Source: Daucus carota subsp. sativus
Taxonomy: Eukaryota > Streptophyta > Magnoliopsida > Apiales > Apiaceae
DNA: 64,000 bases
Assembly (NCBI RefSeq): GCF_001625215.2
Contig: NC_030383.2
Span: 5,964,779-6,028,778, forward strand
Direction: 5' to 3'
Shown here: piece by piece, positions 23,001 to 35,380 of the stretch
How positions within the stretch are numbered: position 1 is the first letter of the stretch
Layout: each line of letters starts with the position of its first letter
Notes under the pieces: model-generated
Told to the model about the DNA's origin: nothing
The model's input: the letters and a program-made list of their open reading frames with translations, nothing else
Database searches by the model: none
Translations under genes and position numbers: made by a program

Positions 23001-25438
23001 GGAGAGGCATAGAAGCCAGCCCAGAACAGATCAAAGCCATTCACGACCTGACTAGTCCCACCTGCATGAAGGACGTCCAGAAGTTGACAGGAAGAGTGGC
23101 TGCACTTAACAGATTCATTTCACGTTCCTCTGACAGGTGTAAACTATTTTACAACGTCCTAAGGAAGAATAAAGGATTCGACTGGACAAGTGAACATGAA
23201 GCTGCTCTCACAGAATTGAAGCAATACTTAACATCACCACCCCTCCTAGCAAAACCAGTGCAGGGAGAGGACCTCTACGTCTACCTGTCTGTCACAAGTC
23301 ATGCCGTGAGCAGTGTTCTCGTGAAAGAGGCAACTGGGGTGCAGTCACCAGTATACTACACGAGCAGAAGTCTACTCGAAGCAGAAACCAGATATACACC
23401 CCTGGAAAAGTTGGTCCTAGCGCTTGCCATGACGTCCACAAAGTTACGACACTATTTTGAGACCCACAGGATACATGTCCTGACAAACTTCCCCTTGAGG
23501 ACAGTCTTGAGTAAGCCAGAACTAACTGGTCGAATGGCGAAGTGGGCGATTCAACTTAGCACCTATGACATCATCTATGAACCACGGACTGCAATAAAGT
23601 CACAGGCCTTGGCAGATTTTGTGGCTGATTTCAGCCCAAAGCAGATGACATTGGCAGAAGAGGAACTCAAACAATTCACGACATGTCATGACACGCAGGC
23701 CTGGATACTCTACACTGATGGAGCATCAAACTCCTATGGCACAGGACTCGGGTTTGTGCTGAAATCGCCACAAGGGGACAACCTGGCGTATGCAATATGC
23801 TGTGACTTCAAAGCCACGAATAATGAAGCTGAATACGAGGCCCTGATAGTGGGCCTAACAACAGCAAGAGACATGAAGGTTAAAAACATTGACGTACATT
23901 GCGACTCTCTTCTAATTGTCAACCACATTAATGGCTCTTATGAAGCAAAAGATCAAAAAATGTTTACGTACCTTGACATAGTAAAAACCTTACAACTGTC
24001 CTTTAACGCATTTAGTATTCAACAGGTGCCCAGGGAACACAACGCACAAGCTGACGCGTTAGCAGGACTTGGGGCTGTATTCAAAAACACGGGTATAACG
24101 TCTATCCCTATAATACACATTATGCAACCTGCAACTACAAGAATACAACAGGAACTTGTCTTGTGTACTAACAATATGCACACAGATGACGAGCCAGAAT
24201 CTTGGATGCAAGCCTTCAAAAGCTATCTGCAAAACGGCTCTCTGCCAGTCAGTCCCAACGAGGCACGCGTCCTACGCATGAAGGCCTCACGCTTCGTCTT
24301 GATCGATGATGTACTCTTCAAAAAGTCAGTGTCAGGTCTCCTACAGAGATGCCTAAGCAAGGACGAGGCCAAGATGGTTTTACACGATGTTCACGAAGGA
24401 GAATGCGGGAACCACAGCGGAGCAAGAGCCCTATCAAACAAGGTGATGAGGATGGGATATTACTGGCCTACCATGAGGCAGGATGCAGTCGCCTATGTTC
24501 AAAAATGCGATGCCTGCCAACGACATGCACCTGTCATCCACCAGCCGTCAGAATACCTCCACACGACAACTCCCTCATGGCCATTCATGAAGTGGGGGAT
24601 GGACATAGTCGGGAAGCTGCCCCCTGCACCAGGACAAAAGGTTTTCATGTTGGCCATGACAGACTACTTTTCCAAATGGATCGAAGCAGAGGCTTACAAA
24701 CAGGTAACTTCGAAAGAGGTGATCACCTTCATCAAGAAGAACATTCTTTGCAAGTTTGGCGTGCCCTCAGAAATTGTCTGCGATAATGGTTCCCAATTCA
24801 TCAGTGACAAGACCGAGTCATTTTGCAAAAAATACAACATCAACTTGATAAAATCGACACCAAGATACCCACAGGCCAATGGTCAAGCCGAGTCAAGCAA
24901 CAAGATCATAATCAGCAACCTGAAGAAGAGACTGACTTCACACAAAGGAAAATGGGCAGAAGAGTTACCCTGGGTCCTCTGGTCGGACAGGACGACACCA
25001 AAAACTTCAACCGGGCAAACACCCTTCAGCCTAGTGTATGGCGCAGAAGCAGTCCTCCCCACAGAGGTCCTGACCCCCACTGCGAGGTATGGACTGTTGA
25101 ATGAAGAGACAAATCAAGACGAACTGACTGCTGATATTGACACTGTGGATGAGTTGAGGCAAATGGCTAAGCTACGAATGGCAACCTATCAACAGAAAAT
25201 AGCAAGAAACTACAACAAACATGTCCACCTTCGGATGTTCCGAGTAGGTGACATGGTGCTGAGGAAGACGTTTCAAAACACCACTGACCCGACAGCAGGG
25301 AAATTTGCTGACACCTGGGAAGGCCCCTACTTAGTGGACGCTGTGGTCGGAAAGGGAGCGTACCGACTATCAACTTTAGATGGCACTCCCGTCCCAAGAA
25401 GCTGGAATGCCACTCACCTGAAGTTTTACCATGTTTGA
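20006..25438 (+). CDS. Gag-Pol polyprotein of the Tat-type element
   Basis: Single open frame from the first in-frame ATG, about 1,810 residues; the upstream part of the frame lies in the LTR and primer-site region. Domains in order: Gag (core near 200-330), a short zinc-knuckle-like Cys/His stretch near 460, aspartic protease ([10 protein letters not shown] near 588), reverse transcriptase (YIDDMVV near 945), RNase H, a second archaeal-type RNase H (LYTDGAS near 1235), then integrase with an HHCC zinc region and a DDE core (near 1450-1680). In this family one transcript is translated into a polyprotein that its own protease cuts. It appears whole. Its codon use and GC content are higher than in the surrounding DNA. 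Confidence 0.93.
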   Translation: MTTGDQQHHGSTSHGDDPTVQQMMETIRKMQADMDAREETWRSEREALQRELTTAKSKSNPTARGVLNSVARRLNMDDEEEEQYDEEIEAENPEQRGPEGNNDGDGVGPDANNGGPEKQDKNKGHDKGNKKKKKKESRSTRSRSHDTMRKELQALKEMVQRIPGVPKPLEKAAPMSYADSPFCDNIALVEMPKRFAVPAMKTYDGTTDPQEHVAQYKQRMFTVSITKELREPCMCKGFGSTLTGPALQWYVSLPNGSIETFADLVDAFNLQFASSRVFEKTTSDLYKIVQGFREPLRDYLTRFNREKVTITNCDTPTAIEAFRRGLEKDSPLYDELTKYPCKTLDDVQAKAMAQVRLEEDKKERDDKYYRPNRKVMTTRDRDYKPYAREPRGPKEETRVNSTHEHADWRKDPNLPPTYDSYGFTITPSAMMREFTKMGDVIKWPVKSNKPKANPDSKLWCDFHGDYGHKASDCVALRREIQYLVKKGYLTEFMTTKDTEKTPQKLPPPPYQKVVNFIAGGSEICGATYSQAKRIARQKGKQVNTLTPKNDDMTELVFSWTDKEHVQEPQQDGLVISLQVGNCLIKRIMVDNGSAANIMTKNTLQEMGLADSDMIKRSTILVGFSGETKKTLGEITLPVYTHGVNISTKFLIIDCDSTYNILMGRPWIHDMQAVPSTFHQVIKFPTPWGVQQIRGDQYTAREVYKTCMKPTVQHKPELTSSPAMTGPENLAEVSLDTGDKKVLVGEDLSPNIEANLVEFLTTRLDAFAWEHEDITGISAEVITHKLNVDPNHKPVQQRRRKFAAERNKIINDEVSRLLKAGMIKEVDYPEWLANVVIVQKKNGKWRVCVDYTDLNKACPKDPFPLPHIDTMVDSTAGHELLTFLDASSGFNQIQMDPSDAEKTAFVTERGVYCYLAMPFGLRNASATFQRLVNKMFKDQIGKTMEVYIDDMVVKSLNAEDHVKHLQEVFDILREYNMKLNPSKCNFAVSSGKFLGHMVTRRGIEASPEQIKAIHDLTSPTCMKDVQKLTGRVAALNRFISRSSDRCKLFYNVLRKNKGFDWTSEHEAALTELKQYLTSPPLLAKPVQGEDLYVYLSVTSHAVSSVLVKEATGVQSPVYYTSRSLLEAETRYTPLEKLVLALAMTSTKLRHYFETHRIHVLTNFPLRTVLSKPELTGRMAKWAIQLSTYDIIYEPRTAIKSQALADFVADFSPKQMTLAEEELKQFTTCHDTQAWILYTDGASNSYGTGLGFVLKSPQGDNLAYAICCDFKATNNEAEYEALIVGLTTARDMKVKNIDVHCDSLLIVNHINGSYEAKDQKMFTYLDIVKTLQLSFNAFSIQQVPREHNAQADALAGLGAVFKNTGITSIPIIHIMQPATTRIQQELVLCTNNMHTDDEPESWMQAFKSYLQNGSLPVSPNEARVLRMKASRFVLIDDVLFKKSVSGLLQRCLSKDEAKMVLHDVHEGECGNHSGARALSNKVMRMGYYWPTMRQDAVAYVQKCDACQRHAPVIHQPSEYLHTTTPSWPFMKWGMDIVGKLPPAPGQKVFMLAMTDYFSKWIEAEAYKQVTSKEVITFIKKNILCKFGVPSEIVCDNGSQFISDKTESFCKKYNINLIKSTPRYPQANGQAESSNKIIISNLKKRLTSHKGKWAEELPWVLWSDRTTPKTSTGQTPFSLVYGAEAVLPTEVLTPTARYGLLNEETNQDELTADIDTVDELRQMAKLRMATYQQKIARNYNKHVHLRMFRVGDMVLRKTFQNTTDPTAGKFADTWEGPYLVDAVVGKGAYRLSTLDGTPVPRSWNATHLKFYHV

Positions 25439-26082
25439 TCAATGTCTTTCTAGTATCGAGTTCATGAATAAGTCGCTAGGACATAGGTAGTAGAAGAACT
25501 TGTCTTTGCGTCTAAATTTGCTTTATGCCTAAATTTGCTTTTGTTATGACTATGCCATGAAATAAAGAACTTTCCATTTGCCTCTGATGTCTGCATTACA
25601 TGTTCGCTTTATATAATCTGTTAACTTCAATTCATGTTTACCTTACATGTTTGCTTTGTATAATCTGCTTTACATGCTTTTTACTTATGATAGCCTAACT
25701 TGTTATTCTCGTCGTCTTCATAATTAGTTTGACATAATCAATAATAACCACAAAGAACAACGCATGACGTACACAAAAGACGCCTTGAAACGATGACGGA
25801 AGACTTCAAGGAAAAAACATTCCTTAGTCACCCCACAAAGTGCATGCACCTACGATCATAAAAATAACAAAATAACAAGTGATAGAACAAGGCACACAAA
25901 ACACACAATTAAGTTAGACAAATGAACGACAAAAGATGATTAAACAAACAAAAGCCAACATCCATGACATAAGTTGCCCCAACAGGCAGAAACACAACTC
26001 CCCACAAGTTTTGAGATTAAAACAAACATTCAAGCAAAATAGTCTTTAACGAAAACTTAGTAAACAAGAAACGAGAATCCAT
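25439..26082. other. Untranslated spacer between pol and the antisense cluster
   Basis: About 640 bp inside the retrotransposon without a long frame on either strand. Repeats of TTACATG / TTTGCTTTATATAATCTG-like phrases occur near 25595-25680. It probably contains 3' sequences of both the sense and the antisense units; I see nothing else. Confidence 0.5.
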
Positions 26083-28145
26083 TTAAATATTCGCGACATC
26101 CTTGGCGTCCTGACCGCCCTGACCATCCTGAAGATCCTGATCATCCGGATCACGGGTGTTGTTGTCACCTACCTCTGCGTCAACAGCCACACCCTTGTCT
26201 TCGGAATCTTCGACCACATCCATCTCATCAACAGCAGACCCCGTCTTTGCATTCTCAACTGGAGGAACATAGAGCGGGAAGGCATCCTTCGGATATGCCT
26301 CATTATAGATGCGGATTGTTTCATTCAGATCCCAGCCCACATGTTCACCACGAAAATACTCAGACATCACCTCCACCCTAGAACGCATGACATGACGAGT
26401 GATTTCATCCTGAGCATTAGCAGTCAGGTCCCTTTCCATGACTCGCACTTTTTCCACAAATTCATCCAACTCCTTTTGGATCTCCATTCCTGTTTTCAGA
26501 TGAGCAGCAGCCAGCTCCCTGGCGGCCTTCAACTTTTCTGAACACATGCCATGAGCAACTTCCAGGGAAGATAGTTTCTTTTCCTGGGCCTTGAACGTCT
26601 GGCGCGACAGAAGTGATGCTTGCAACGCCTGCAGAAATAGAACAAAGAAAGGACGTTAAGAGGCGGACAAGAAGATAAAAATATGTAGAAAAGCAGAGGA
26701 GACACTCACGTGAAAAACATAGCCGGGAACTTCATCAAGGACAACGTCCAACTTCTTGCCTTCAGAGGCCTCAACATATTGGGATAGCAACAGATCATCG
26801 AGCTGGTGTGAAAACTCAGACGGATTGACGTGAGGTTTGTATTCCTGGAGGATCCTGGGAACAGAGGGTCCAGTTTTGGCCATGACGCCACTGGGTGAAG
26901 TCTTAGATTTTTTGTGGTCAGGACTAAGTTTGGAGAGAGGCATTGACGGGCTCTTAGGGAAATTGGTTTCAATGGCCTTATCATCACGAACCCTTTTTGC
27001 AAAAAGTTCTCTACTAGTGCTCAACATGGGCGGCAAGACGGGTGATTTAAACTCTACAACAAGGCGAAAGGGTTCAAGAGAGGTCAACAAAGCAATAGAA
27101 AGCAGCATGGACATGAGGAACAAAGATAATAAAGAAAAGAACTTGCGGATACCTTTGGCATAGTTTCTGCTAGAACTGGCCTCTATTCCCTTTTCAGTAC
27201 CAGGGCTTTCAGATGTTTCAGACGACAGATTCTGAACTGAGCTTGAACTCTTGGCAACAGAGGGGACAATCTTACTCCTGGTTCTTTGAGCAACAGCCTT
27301 AGCAGCACTTCTGTTCAAACGGGCAGCATATGCCTCGACATCCACCGGGCTGGAGTTCCTGACGGGTCGACCCAATCAGTTGGGCCACAGTCTATCTCCT
27401 AGATAGAGATTCCTAATTTTAGCGACAATCTCCTTGGTTGCGGAATCCTTGTCATCAAAATCAAAGTTTGGCTCTACACACAAATAAAAGAAAGAGAGTG
27501 AGCGTGACAGTAACAAGGATGTACAAGCCAAAAAGACAGAAATTAGTGCATATAACCATTACCTGTGGAAGTCCAGAGATCAAGAAAATGTGAACCCTCT
27601 TCCCCCAAGCTAGACTTCTCACTGAAAAAGAAATCGTCTTTCCAGTTTCTATCATTTACAGCCTCGACATTCAGGATCAGTGGGTCATTAGGCTTCTTGT
27701 GAGTAAAACTGAATCTGGCCTTGTAAAATTTCTTGATGTTATAACAACATTTAACCACGTTAACGTCGATGCCCAATTGATGCTTAGCCTCAATAGCATC
27801 AAGACATGCGAGAGTCCTCCACGCAAATGACATAAGTTGACCGGGAGAGATCCGCATATATGTGAAGGTATCTCTTATGAATTTTGAGAAAGGAAAAACA
27901 AGACCAATATCGAAGGGATAATAGTAGAAGCATACCCACCCCTTACGATACCAGTCTGCACGCTCATCGGATCTGGGAAGAACAGCGACGACATTCCGAC
28001 CTAACAACGGCTTGACAGTGATCAACTTCGTCTCCTTCATAATGCTTGCTTTGCTATCACCTTTGTCAAGCACATCAGGATCTACCCAGAGAGAAGGCGG
28101 AAGAGCGACATCGGGCTGAGAGGTTTGGGAAGTCTTTTTCACCAT
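26083..28145 (-). CDS. Antisense accessory ORF cluster of the retrotransposon
   Basis: Three minus-strand open segments (27543-28145, 26656-27375, 26083-26625) lie between pol and the right LTR, opposite in direction to gag-pol. The first resembles the 'putative gypsy-type transposon' family of plant proteins (landmarks YPFDIGLVFPFSKFIRD, then SFAWRTLACLDA). The second is Ser/Lys-rich. The third is predicted coiled coil with an acidic tail. Plant Tat elements are known to carry such extra antisense, often spliced, reading frames of unsettled function, and GT/AG signals are visible between the segments. I treat them as one accessory unit and assign no activity. Confidence 0.7.
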
Positions 28146-28358
28146 TGATGCAGAATCTGAAAGAAACGTTTAGTCTACAGGAAGAAAGAAGGAACTGAAA
28201 AGGAGTTATAAGAGAGAAATATGGGGAAATGTAATGATGGGGAATACGGGAAGTTGGGCTGATTGCGCGTTGCTCGAGGCGGGGGAAATCTATCCAAAAG
28301 ATTGAGTTGATTTTCATTAGATACATTTGCATGCATCCAATCAAAATCAAAGGGCTAT

Positions 28359-28858
28359 TGTTATAACTATAAAATATAGACCAAGTCGTAACACGTGACG
28401 CACTGACGGGAGGACGTGTGGACAACGAGACCTGTCGAGTAAGGTGTCGATGAGGACATGACGGCTTGAATGAAAGAGAACATAACGGCTTGGAGAAAAT
28501 AAAGGGGTCAAGCACTGGAGACAAAGTAGGGAGTTAGGTTACTGCGTGATCAGTTGTTAAAGATAAGAACAAGGAAACGGGTGGATAACGTGGAGTAGAT
28601 TTCAAACTAGAATCTTGTACTATAAATAGATGTACATGTGCTAGGAGATAGTCTCAGAATACACTTCAACTACTGTACCCACAATTATCATTCTAGTGCA
28701 ATTATTTCGGCAGGGATTTATACCCTCCCGCGGTTTTTTCCTCGCAAGAGGCTTTCCGCGTAACCAAATCATTGGTGTTTATTTTTCAGTCTTTAATTAG
28801 CATACGTATTTAGGAGTAAAATTATTTGGCAATTAACCCCGAAAAGCACGTACGAACA
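28359..28858 (+). repeat. Right LTR
   Basis: 500 bp, matching the left LTR. It is preceded by a purine-rich stretch (AAAATCAAAGGG near 28343-28354) that is the likely polypurine primer, and followed by the ACTAC target duplication. Confidence 0.95.
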
Positions 28859-29071
28859 ACTACCCTTTTCTGTTTCTGCTAATTTTATTTATTCTCATGA
28901 CAAATTATTAAAATATTGATCATTTTAATCTTGATCGAAAGCATGTTTAAATTTAGTTGCAATCAAATATTTGAAATGGCACAGAACTCAGCACTTTTAA
29001 TTTTATGTTATTGCCCTATGAACGGCTTATATAACTCATTATCATATATACACGTGACATTTATTTATATA

Positions 29072-29319
29072 CTCCCTCCGTCTCTCTCAATTGTTTACGC
29101 TGGGGAACAGGAACTCGGCACACATTTTAATGCTCATAAAAATATAATTTAATAATTATTTTTGAACCTTTTTTTCTTTTGAAAAAAATTTTACTATCTA
29201 AACTTTTATACGAAAAAGAAAAATTTCAAAAAAAGGTTATGGCTATGTTTTATATGCGTTTTAAAATACGTGTCGAGTAATGTAAAAAAAGTGTAAAGAA
29301 ATGAGAGGGACAAAAAGAG
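29072..29319. mobile_element. Stowaway-like MITE 2
   Basis: A 248-bp AT-rich element starting CTCCCTCCGTCTCTCTC and ending GAGAGGGACAAAAAGAG, flanked by TA on both sides. It has the same general build as the elements at 18909-19146 and 52763-53013. It lies between the retrotransposon and the 3' end of paralogue B. Confidence 0.65.
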
Positions 29320-29321
29320 TA

Positions 29322-29781
29322 CTAAAATACAAAATTGATGCACCAACATTTGTTCAATTCAGAATTCTTCTTAAAAAATATTGTAAAATATATAATTTCA
29401 TAGCAGGCCATCATAAATTTCGGGTAATTGGACTTTTACAATTGTAAGAAATTTCATATATGCTTCCATTCATTATACCTAGTGGCTAATTATCAATTTT
29501 GTTATATTAAATGAAAAGGCATTCTCATCTCTGCTGGCTATTGTTCAGTAATGTCTATTCATAATACAATAAAGTTAAGATTTTATTTTATTTTCGTTGG
29601 AATGTTAAATCATTAGTACTCTCCATTTCCATTCCAATTCTCACCTATAAATATAATCCGAACCCTCCCAACCTACAGACTTGCCAACGTTGAAGTATAA
29701 TTCTGGTATACAACTAATGTACTGCCTAATTACAATTTAAAGCAGGAGGTAAACAAAAAGTTGACACTCAACCAGGCCCTG
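29322..29781. other. 3' flank of paralogue B
   Basis: Mostly AT-rich. The last 130 bp align with the 3' flank of copy A (17605-17690): both contain ACTTGCCA followed by AGTATAATT and ATGTACT. The duplicated unit therefore includes 3' sequence. Confidence 0.55.
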
Positions 29782-30666
29782 TTAGGCTTGCCCTTTCCTG
29801 GTTTTCAATGCTGATTCTGATCTACACCTTGTAAGAAGAAGCGGATGAGGCATGCCTAATCTTTCCATGCTCTTTCCAATACTCGAATCTCCTTCAGCCA
29901 GCTTCCCCATTGCACAAATTTCTTCACTTCCTTCTTCATCAATTCCTAATTTCCTGCTCATCTGTTTTTCACTCTCTTTCTCTCGATGATCAAATTCGCG
30001 GAAACATCTTCTCATCCTCACTACGTCTGCTATGTCATTGTTGGTTTCTCCCCATAATTGGACAGCCAGAGACGAAGACCTGAAAGGAGCAGACCTGGAA
30101 CGCGTTAACAACAATGCATTCCTTGGGGGAGGTTTTGCACCTCTTGAAACCTCCTCAGTGTCTTCTTTTTCTTCGAGTTGAGCCTCGTTGCCTTCATTGC
30201 CAGTCATCTCTGTCTCGGCATCATTAATATGACCCCTGTGATCTAATTCTGATTTTGCTGAATTATCTCTACTATCGACGTTTTTGCGGAAGCCGAACCT
30301 GAAAAATGAAGCCCATTTTTTCAAATTTATTGCTGAATTTCTAAAGCTGCATTTTGCGACAGAGAAGCAAGTACACGTCCCCTGAGATTGTTTTAACTGG
30401 CCGCGTTTTGTAGAATTGAACTTCTTTGAATGCCTAACACGAACTTGACCGATACAGGTGACTTTAGGAGAAGATGGTTCTTGAGTTTCGATTGTGGCTG
30501 CTACATTCTTCTTTCGGACAACAAACATTGGACTTGACCGCGGCCTCGCTCCTCCTCCTCTGCTTCTGCTTCCCGCATTGCTCTTCAGAAACCTCATTAT
30601 TAGTGGAGCTGGATAATTCTCTCCTCTGCTTGGACTTGATATTGCTTTTGAACCAACACCCTTCAT
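29782..30666 (-). CDS. Basic Ser-rich protein of unknown function (tandem copy B)
   Basis: About 294 residues from MKGVGSKAISSPSRG. It is a paralogue of the gene at 17706-18515, sharing NYPAPLIMRFLKS, RKKNVAATIETQEPSSPKV followed by GQVRVR, RNALLLTRSRSAPFRSSS, QMSRKL and HPLLLTRCRS. It is longer in the middle because of a Cys-containing insert (GTCTCFSVAKCSF) and extra residues after the SAPFRSSS block. The longer frame from 30732 adds 22 residues whose frame is not conserved with copy A, so the ATG at 30664-30666 is preferred. The function is unknown; the resemblance to proteins annotated as syringolide-induced is from memory. Both copies have intact frames, TATA boxes and similar leaders. 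Confidence 0.75.
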   Translation of the reverse strand: MKGVGSKAISSPSRGENYPAPLIMRFLKSNAGSRSRGGGARPRSSPMFVVRKKNVAATIETQEPSSPKVTCIGQVRVRHSKKFNSTKRGQLKQSQGTCTCFSVAKCSFRNSAINLKKWASFFRFGFRKNVDSRDNSAKSELDHRGHINDAETEMTGNEGNEAQLEEKEDTEEVSRGAKPPPRNALLLTRSRSAPFRSSSLAVQLWGETNNDIADVVRMRRCFREFDHREKESEKQMSRKLGIDEEGSEEICAMGKLAEGDSSIGKSMERLGMPHPLLLTRCRSESALKTRKGQA

Positions 30667-30790
30667 ACCTTCGCCCTTTTCCACAATCAGTACCAGGATT
30701 ACGAGATAGTCTGGGCTAAAACCAATAATCACAACTATCTTTAAAGACTATCACAAGAAGAGGATAGTGTTCTTGTTTCTCTTCTTTGTG

Positions 30791-30798
30791 CTTTATAG
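30791..30798 (-). promoter_or_regulatory. TATA box of copy B
   Basis: Minus-strand CTATAAAG in the same conserved context as the TATA of copy A (TTCTCTTCTTTGTGCTTTAT on the plus strand). It lies about 125 bp before the preferred ATG. Confidence 0.6.
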
Positions 30799-31630
30799 TG
30801 TAGGGAAAAAAGCTTGTCAATTAAATTTATAATTCTTCACTATTTTGATTACTTTTTTAGTGTAGATATGGGTTTGAATAAAGGGAAAGGCCCTGGACAA
30901 GTTGATAAAGAAGAAGCAGCAAGACAAATACACAGGTGATGTGAAGAGGCAAAATTTCTGCAACACACAAAGGCTCCACCACCACCTTTGGTTTTTGCAC
31001 AAAACACTACAAACCTAAAGGATTTTACATGTAATCCACTTTTCAGAAGTGGGAGCCCCCCTATACTAAATTTACCTTACATATCTATTCTGTTCATCAT
31101 ACTCCTATGCACCGCAGAGAATAGTTTAGCCATAAAGATACGATTCCCCTAACAGGAAGAATACAAAAAGTCAACATAAATTTCAGCCTTCTTTACCTGC
31201 GTAAAGAAGAAAAAGCTCTGCCAAAGCCACGCCCAGGTCAATCACAAATTTGTCCATTTCAGTTGGGTGATGCCATCAAATAATGGAGTAGTGGATTATA
31301 CTGAATACTATACAGATTTACGTTAAGATTTATATGCAATCACCACCTTTTTGATTCAGGATAAATACATTTCACCATCAATAATTTCTTTAACTAAAAA
31401 TTATATGAAACTTTTTCATTGAATGGGGAGCACGATCAGAGGGAGGCAAGGGAGTCTTCTCTCACTTTGGATTTGATCGAGAAAAATTCTGACCTCCTGC
31501 TTTGATAATGATAAAAATGAGAAAGAGAAGATGAGATGCCTATTATATCTAATATACTCACGGTAATGATCAAAACATCACCAAGAAAATGTCTAAAAAG
31601 TCCGACTTTTGAAATTAAGGAATGTAAAAT

Positions 31631-31829
31631 GATTGCCGTTTGGAAACAAACATTTCATTTCAAATACTGAATTTCAAATGATAAAATTTGAGTTGTCATT
31701 TCAAATTCTCAAATTTATACTAATATTTAAATGTCTAGATTTCAAATGAAATCCAAATCCAAATTCTCAAACAGGTTATTTAATCAAATCCAAAGTTTCA
31801 AATGAAATCTAGATTTTCAAACAAACCAT
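31631..31829. mobile_element. Possible MITE
   Basis: The left end CCGTTTGGAAACAAACATTT and the right end ATTTTCAAACAAACC are loosely inverted, and the interior repeats TTTCAAATGAAATC-type palindromes. No clear target duplication is seen, so the family is not assigned. Confidence 0.35.
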
Positions 31830-33530
31830 TAAATTATTGGTACATAATAATGTATCTAGCTAAAACTAGAGGATGGAAAATGCATACTGTATAAGTCTTT
31901 ACATCAAAGTTAAGCTGGTAGGGCCAGGTTAGAAAGGGACGAAACTGGCAACACGGGTGGTAAATGTTTGATAACATGATGACCCCGCACTTGAGTTTCT
32001 CATGGCATCCTAAATTCCTGCGATTGATGCCTGCATATTTACTTACCTTGGAACTTGTCAGTAAACATAATTTAGTTGCTGTAGTACCATCTATTTTATG
32101 CAGAAGCAGCTACAGGATTGTATGTGAATCCTTGCCCTTTTTATGCCGACTGCTGACTTGGGTTCAGGCACCCAGTAGTGTGATATAACATAACTATGAA
32201 GATAGAATGGCAAAAAGGAATGTTTAGTAATATGGAACTGCATAGCTATCTACAACCCAGGAAGTTTCTGTTTGCAACAACTTTTTTTCTGATGTTTTTC
32301 CCAGTTTTGATCATCTTCTCATGAAAAAATTCTTACTTCTAAGTATGAATAATGTTAAAACAACCACACTGGCCATGGCATATTAACTAGTAACTACCAT
32401 ATCATGAAGATATGGTAGCTCTGTATCATTACTCATTAGTCAGAGTTCTGTATATGAAGATGTGTTTCTTGTACAGACAACAAGGAAAAGATCACCAGAA
32501 CTAACAGAATCGTAATACAGAATGTCATACAAGAGTTCATGAGCTGGGTTAAGGATGCTAGTAGGAACTCAGAAGGATTACTTGAGATACTAACAAGTAA
32601 TAAGAACTAGAAAGCGCCACTTTCTCCAACAACATTAAAGATTATGCAGAAAGAACTAGGAAGAACTTTGGCTACTGTACTTCAACAATCACTCACCATT
32701 CCAAACAAGTACTATAGATGACCTCATGCAATGCTTATAACTTTGATGCTAAGATGAACTCCTGATTCAACTACAGATGTTCTAAAGCAATATCCACAAG
32801 CAAATCAACAACTTCTCATGAAGGGAGGTTCGATTCTTAGAAAGCATCTCATACAAAACCAAATATACATTTATGCCTATATAGGACTAAGTATAGCTAT
32901 GCATTGGAGTGATGATTTGGCAAACTTAGTACTATATTATAGCAATACAACTAATTATAGCAATGCATTGGACTTGCTCTTATGATGTGTACAGAGACTG
33001 TTATGCTATATAGCTGTAGTCCTAAAATGCCATTTTAATCATAATCGCAGTCCTAATATCTGGTGTTGTAATATGACAAGTCGCCCACCAGACTATCATT
33101 TTATCAATCATGCTCTGGCAGAAATTAACTCAACATACCAGAACAACACTCTATAAACGCACAATTATGACTCCAATCTCTTGTCTTTCTCGTTAGAGTT
33201 AAAGCGGGTTGACTGAAACAAAATTTCACAGAACCGACACTAATCTACAGGTTCTGGAAAATTACATCTAATATCTACCGTCAGTCAAAACCTCAAATAC
33301 ATGTACTTGGAAGCAGCATAAAAGAGTAGCCAACATTGTAGTTACCGCGCGATGTATTTATGTCGTTCTTAAAAGCATTTAGGAGCGTCATGACATAATG
33401 GCGTTAATGCATCCATTTGGCGATATGGCGCACCCCTAAACATTAATGTACAATTAGTCAATTACATATATAATGCAGAAAATAGATATATTTAAAACCT
33501 TAGTAGTTATCATAGTCCTGGTATTCCATA

Positions 33531-33549
33531 TGTGTGTGTGAGTGAGTGT

Positions 33550-33580
<31 letters not shown>

Positions 33581-33586
33581 GGGGGG
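33531..33586 (+). repeat. (TG)n followed by a 23-base G run
   Basis: Alternating TG with two A interruptions runs directly into 23 consecutive G residues (33564-33586). Such a run can form G-quadruplexes and is a frequent site of sequencing and length error, so its exact length should not be trusted. Confidence 0.9.
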
Positions 33587-35380
33587 CTACTATTGAAGAT
33601 CTTAGTATCCTACATTCCTACACTATTAAATCATTTTCAATAATTAATTTAGGCAATTACATGTACATTTGTCTCATAAATATAACTACTTGTGCAATTA
33701 TAATCATGATTAATAACATTTTGGCCATCAAAATTTGGCAGTTAGACACATGAAGCCTTAAACTAAAAATTGTACCTCCACATTATTACAATTTGGCATT
33801 TGAGGTTTTGTACATCCCAGCCCTTCTCCTTAAATTTCTTCATAAATAACCGTCGTCTCTGTTTACTAATTCCTCTTGTTCTTCTGTTCTTCATGGACAA
33901 AGTTTGTGATTTCCTACTTTCTTTGTCGCTTGTAAAGTTCTTTTTATACTTGATATTAATTTTTTATTATTTTTGAATCAATATATCTTTTCTTTGCATT
34001 TTCTTATATATAATTCAACACATAGAAGTCATCTAGTATATTAAACAGGTAAACATGAATGTATATTAGTTGCTAGTGGTGTAACAGTTTATACATGTTA
34101 TTAGTGACATGCCATTAGCAGCAGACTAAAAACCAAATGAAGACATATGATTAGTTTATACAGCATGGTTTGCTGTGAGTTTCATTTTGACCTATACTTG
34201 TGGTAAAGCACAGGAGGAATGCTGAATAGAGAAAAGAATAAAAAGACTTAACAGAGCACAGGGTTAATTACAGGATATCATATGAAGGGTCAGGATGTAT
34301 AAATGCCAAAATTTGAGGGCACTGAGTTACAATTTTTCTTTACGGGTTTCTGAGTATAATCGGCCAAACTTTAAGGGTGTAATGTTATTAAAAATGATAA
34401 TCATAATATATAATTATAGGTTGTCATAATAGATTATAGTATATGTTCTTTCACATAATATTAATCTTAGTTATTAATTACAGATTAAATAGTTAATAAA
34501 TATGCGTGGCTAGTGTTAGACTATACTATATTATAACTTTGAATGAGAAAAGAGAAGAGGAAAGAGGAATAAAAGGAAAAGAATATCAAATAGAATAAAT
34601 AGAGGAGGAAGAGGAAGGAAAATATCAGCAATAGAAGCCACCAGAGGAATAAGCTGCACCACTATTTGGTGAAGTCACTCACAAGTAGTTGCTAAATTAC
34701 TAAATGATCTGAAAATTAGTGTTTAAATCCATCTGAAATGGGTCATGACAAAACATAAATAGTTTTAACATGATCTATGCCATTGCCTCTTTATTATTCT
34801 ATAGTTCTACCTTCCTAAAAGTCACCAAGTAGATGGGGTGGTAAATCTAAATGTATTACACATATCAACCAAAAGGTCGACTAGCACTAAAAGAGAAGCC
34901 ATGAGTAAAATAATAAAGCTGCAACCTATCACCAATCCATGGTAAAAGAAATATCCACTCTTTCAAGGCATGTTCATAAACTGCTACTTATATCAAAATC
35001 CTTAACAAGGTGTGGAAGAAACAAAGTTTGCATAATATTTATGAAGTCCAGCACAAAATAATTGCATTTCACAAGAAATTTTACATTGTCAGATTTTAAT
35101 CAGGATGCTAGCAATTTATTCAATCACTTTAGTAGTTTACTGTTACAAAAGAAAAACCACAAATCACCTTAAAATTTTAATGTATGTCGATACACATCCA
35201 CGATGCTGATAAGCCGCATAACAAAGTTCTTATTGCTAAAGCAAGAATAAAAGTTGCAGTTCAGCTAGAAAATACCGTAGTAAATACTAACATAACAATT
35301 TAGTTTTGACAGACCATAATATTAAAGTTTTTCAATCAAGACAAATAGAACCAATTACCTAATTCGACTTCCTTCCATCA

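Larger units (their letters stand above)
19458..28858 (+). mobile_element. Ty3/gypsy retrotransposon, Tat lineage, looks whole
   Basis: The 9,401-bp element has two 500-bp LTRs (19458-19957 and 28359-28858) beginning TGTTATAAC and ending GAACA, and a perfect 5-bp target duplication ACTAC (19453-19457 and 28859-28863). A primer-binding site starting TGGCGCCGT follows the left LTR. One long gag-pol frame and an antisense reading-frame cluster fill the interior. A second, archaeal-type RNase H between the pol RNase H and the integrase, with no chromodomain at the end, places it in the Tat group. The LTRs appear identical by eye, so insertion is very recent in evolutionary terms. It separates the tandem paralogues at 17706 and 29782. 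Confidence 0.95.
30799..35380. other. Intergenic DNA, no gene recognised
   Basis: About 4.6 kb of AT-rich sequence with only short overlapping frames (for example 31964-32188 and 33532-33976, plus strand), none with known motifs. It includes a MITE-like segment (31631-31829) and a GT/G repeat (33531-33586). The last few hundred bases before 35380 are probably the 3' untranslated region of the phosphatase gene on the minus strand. Confidence 0.5.
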
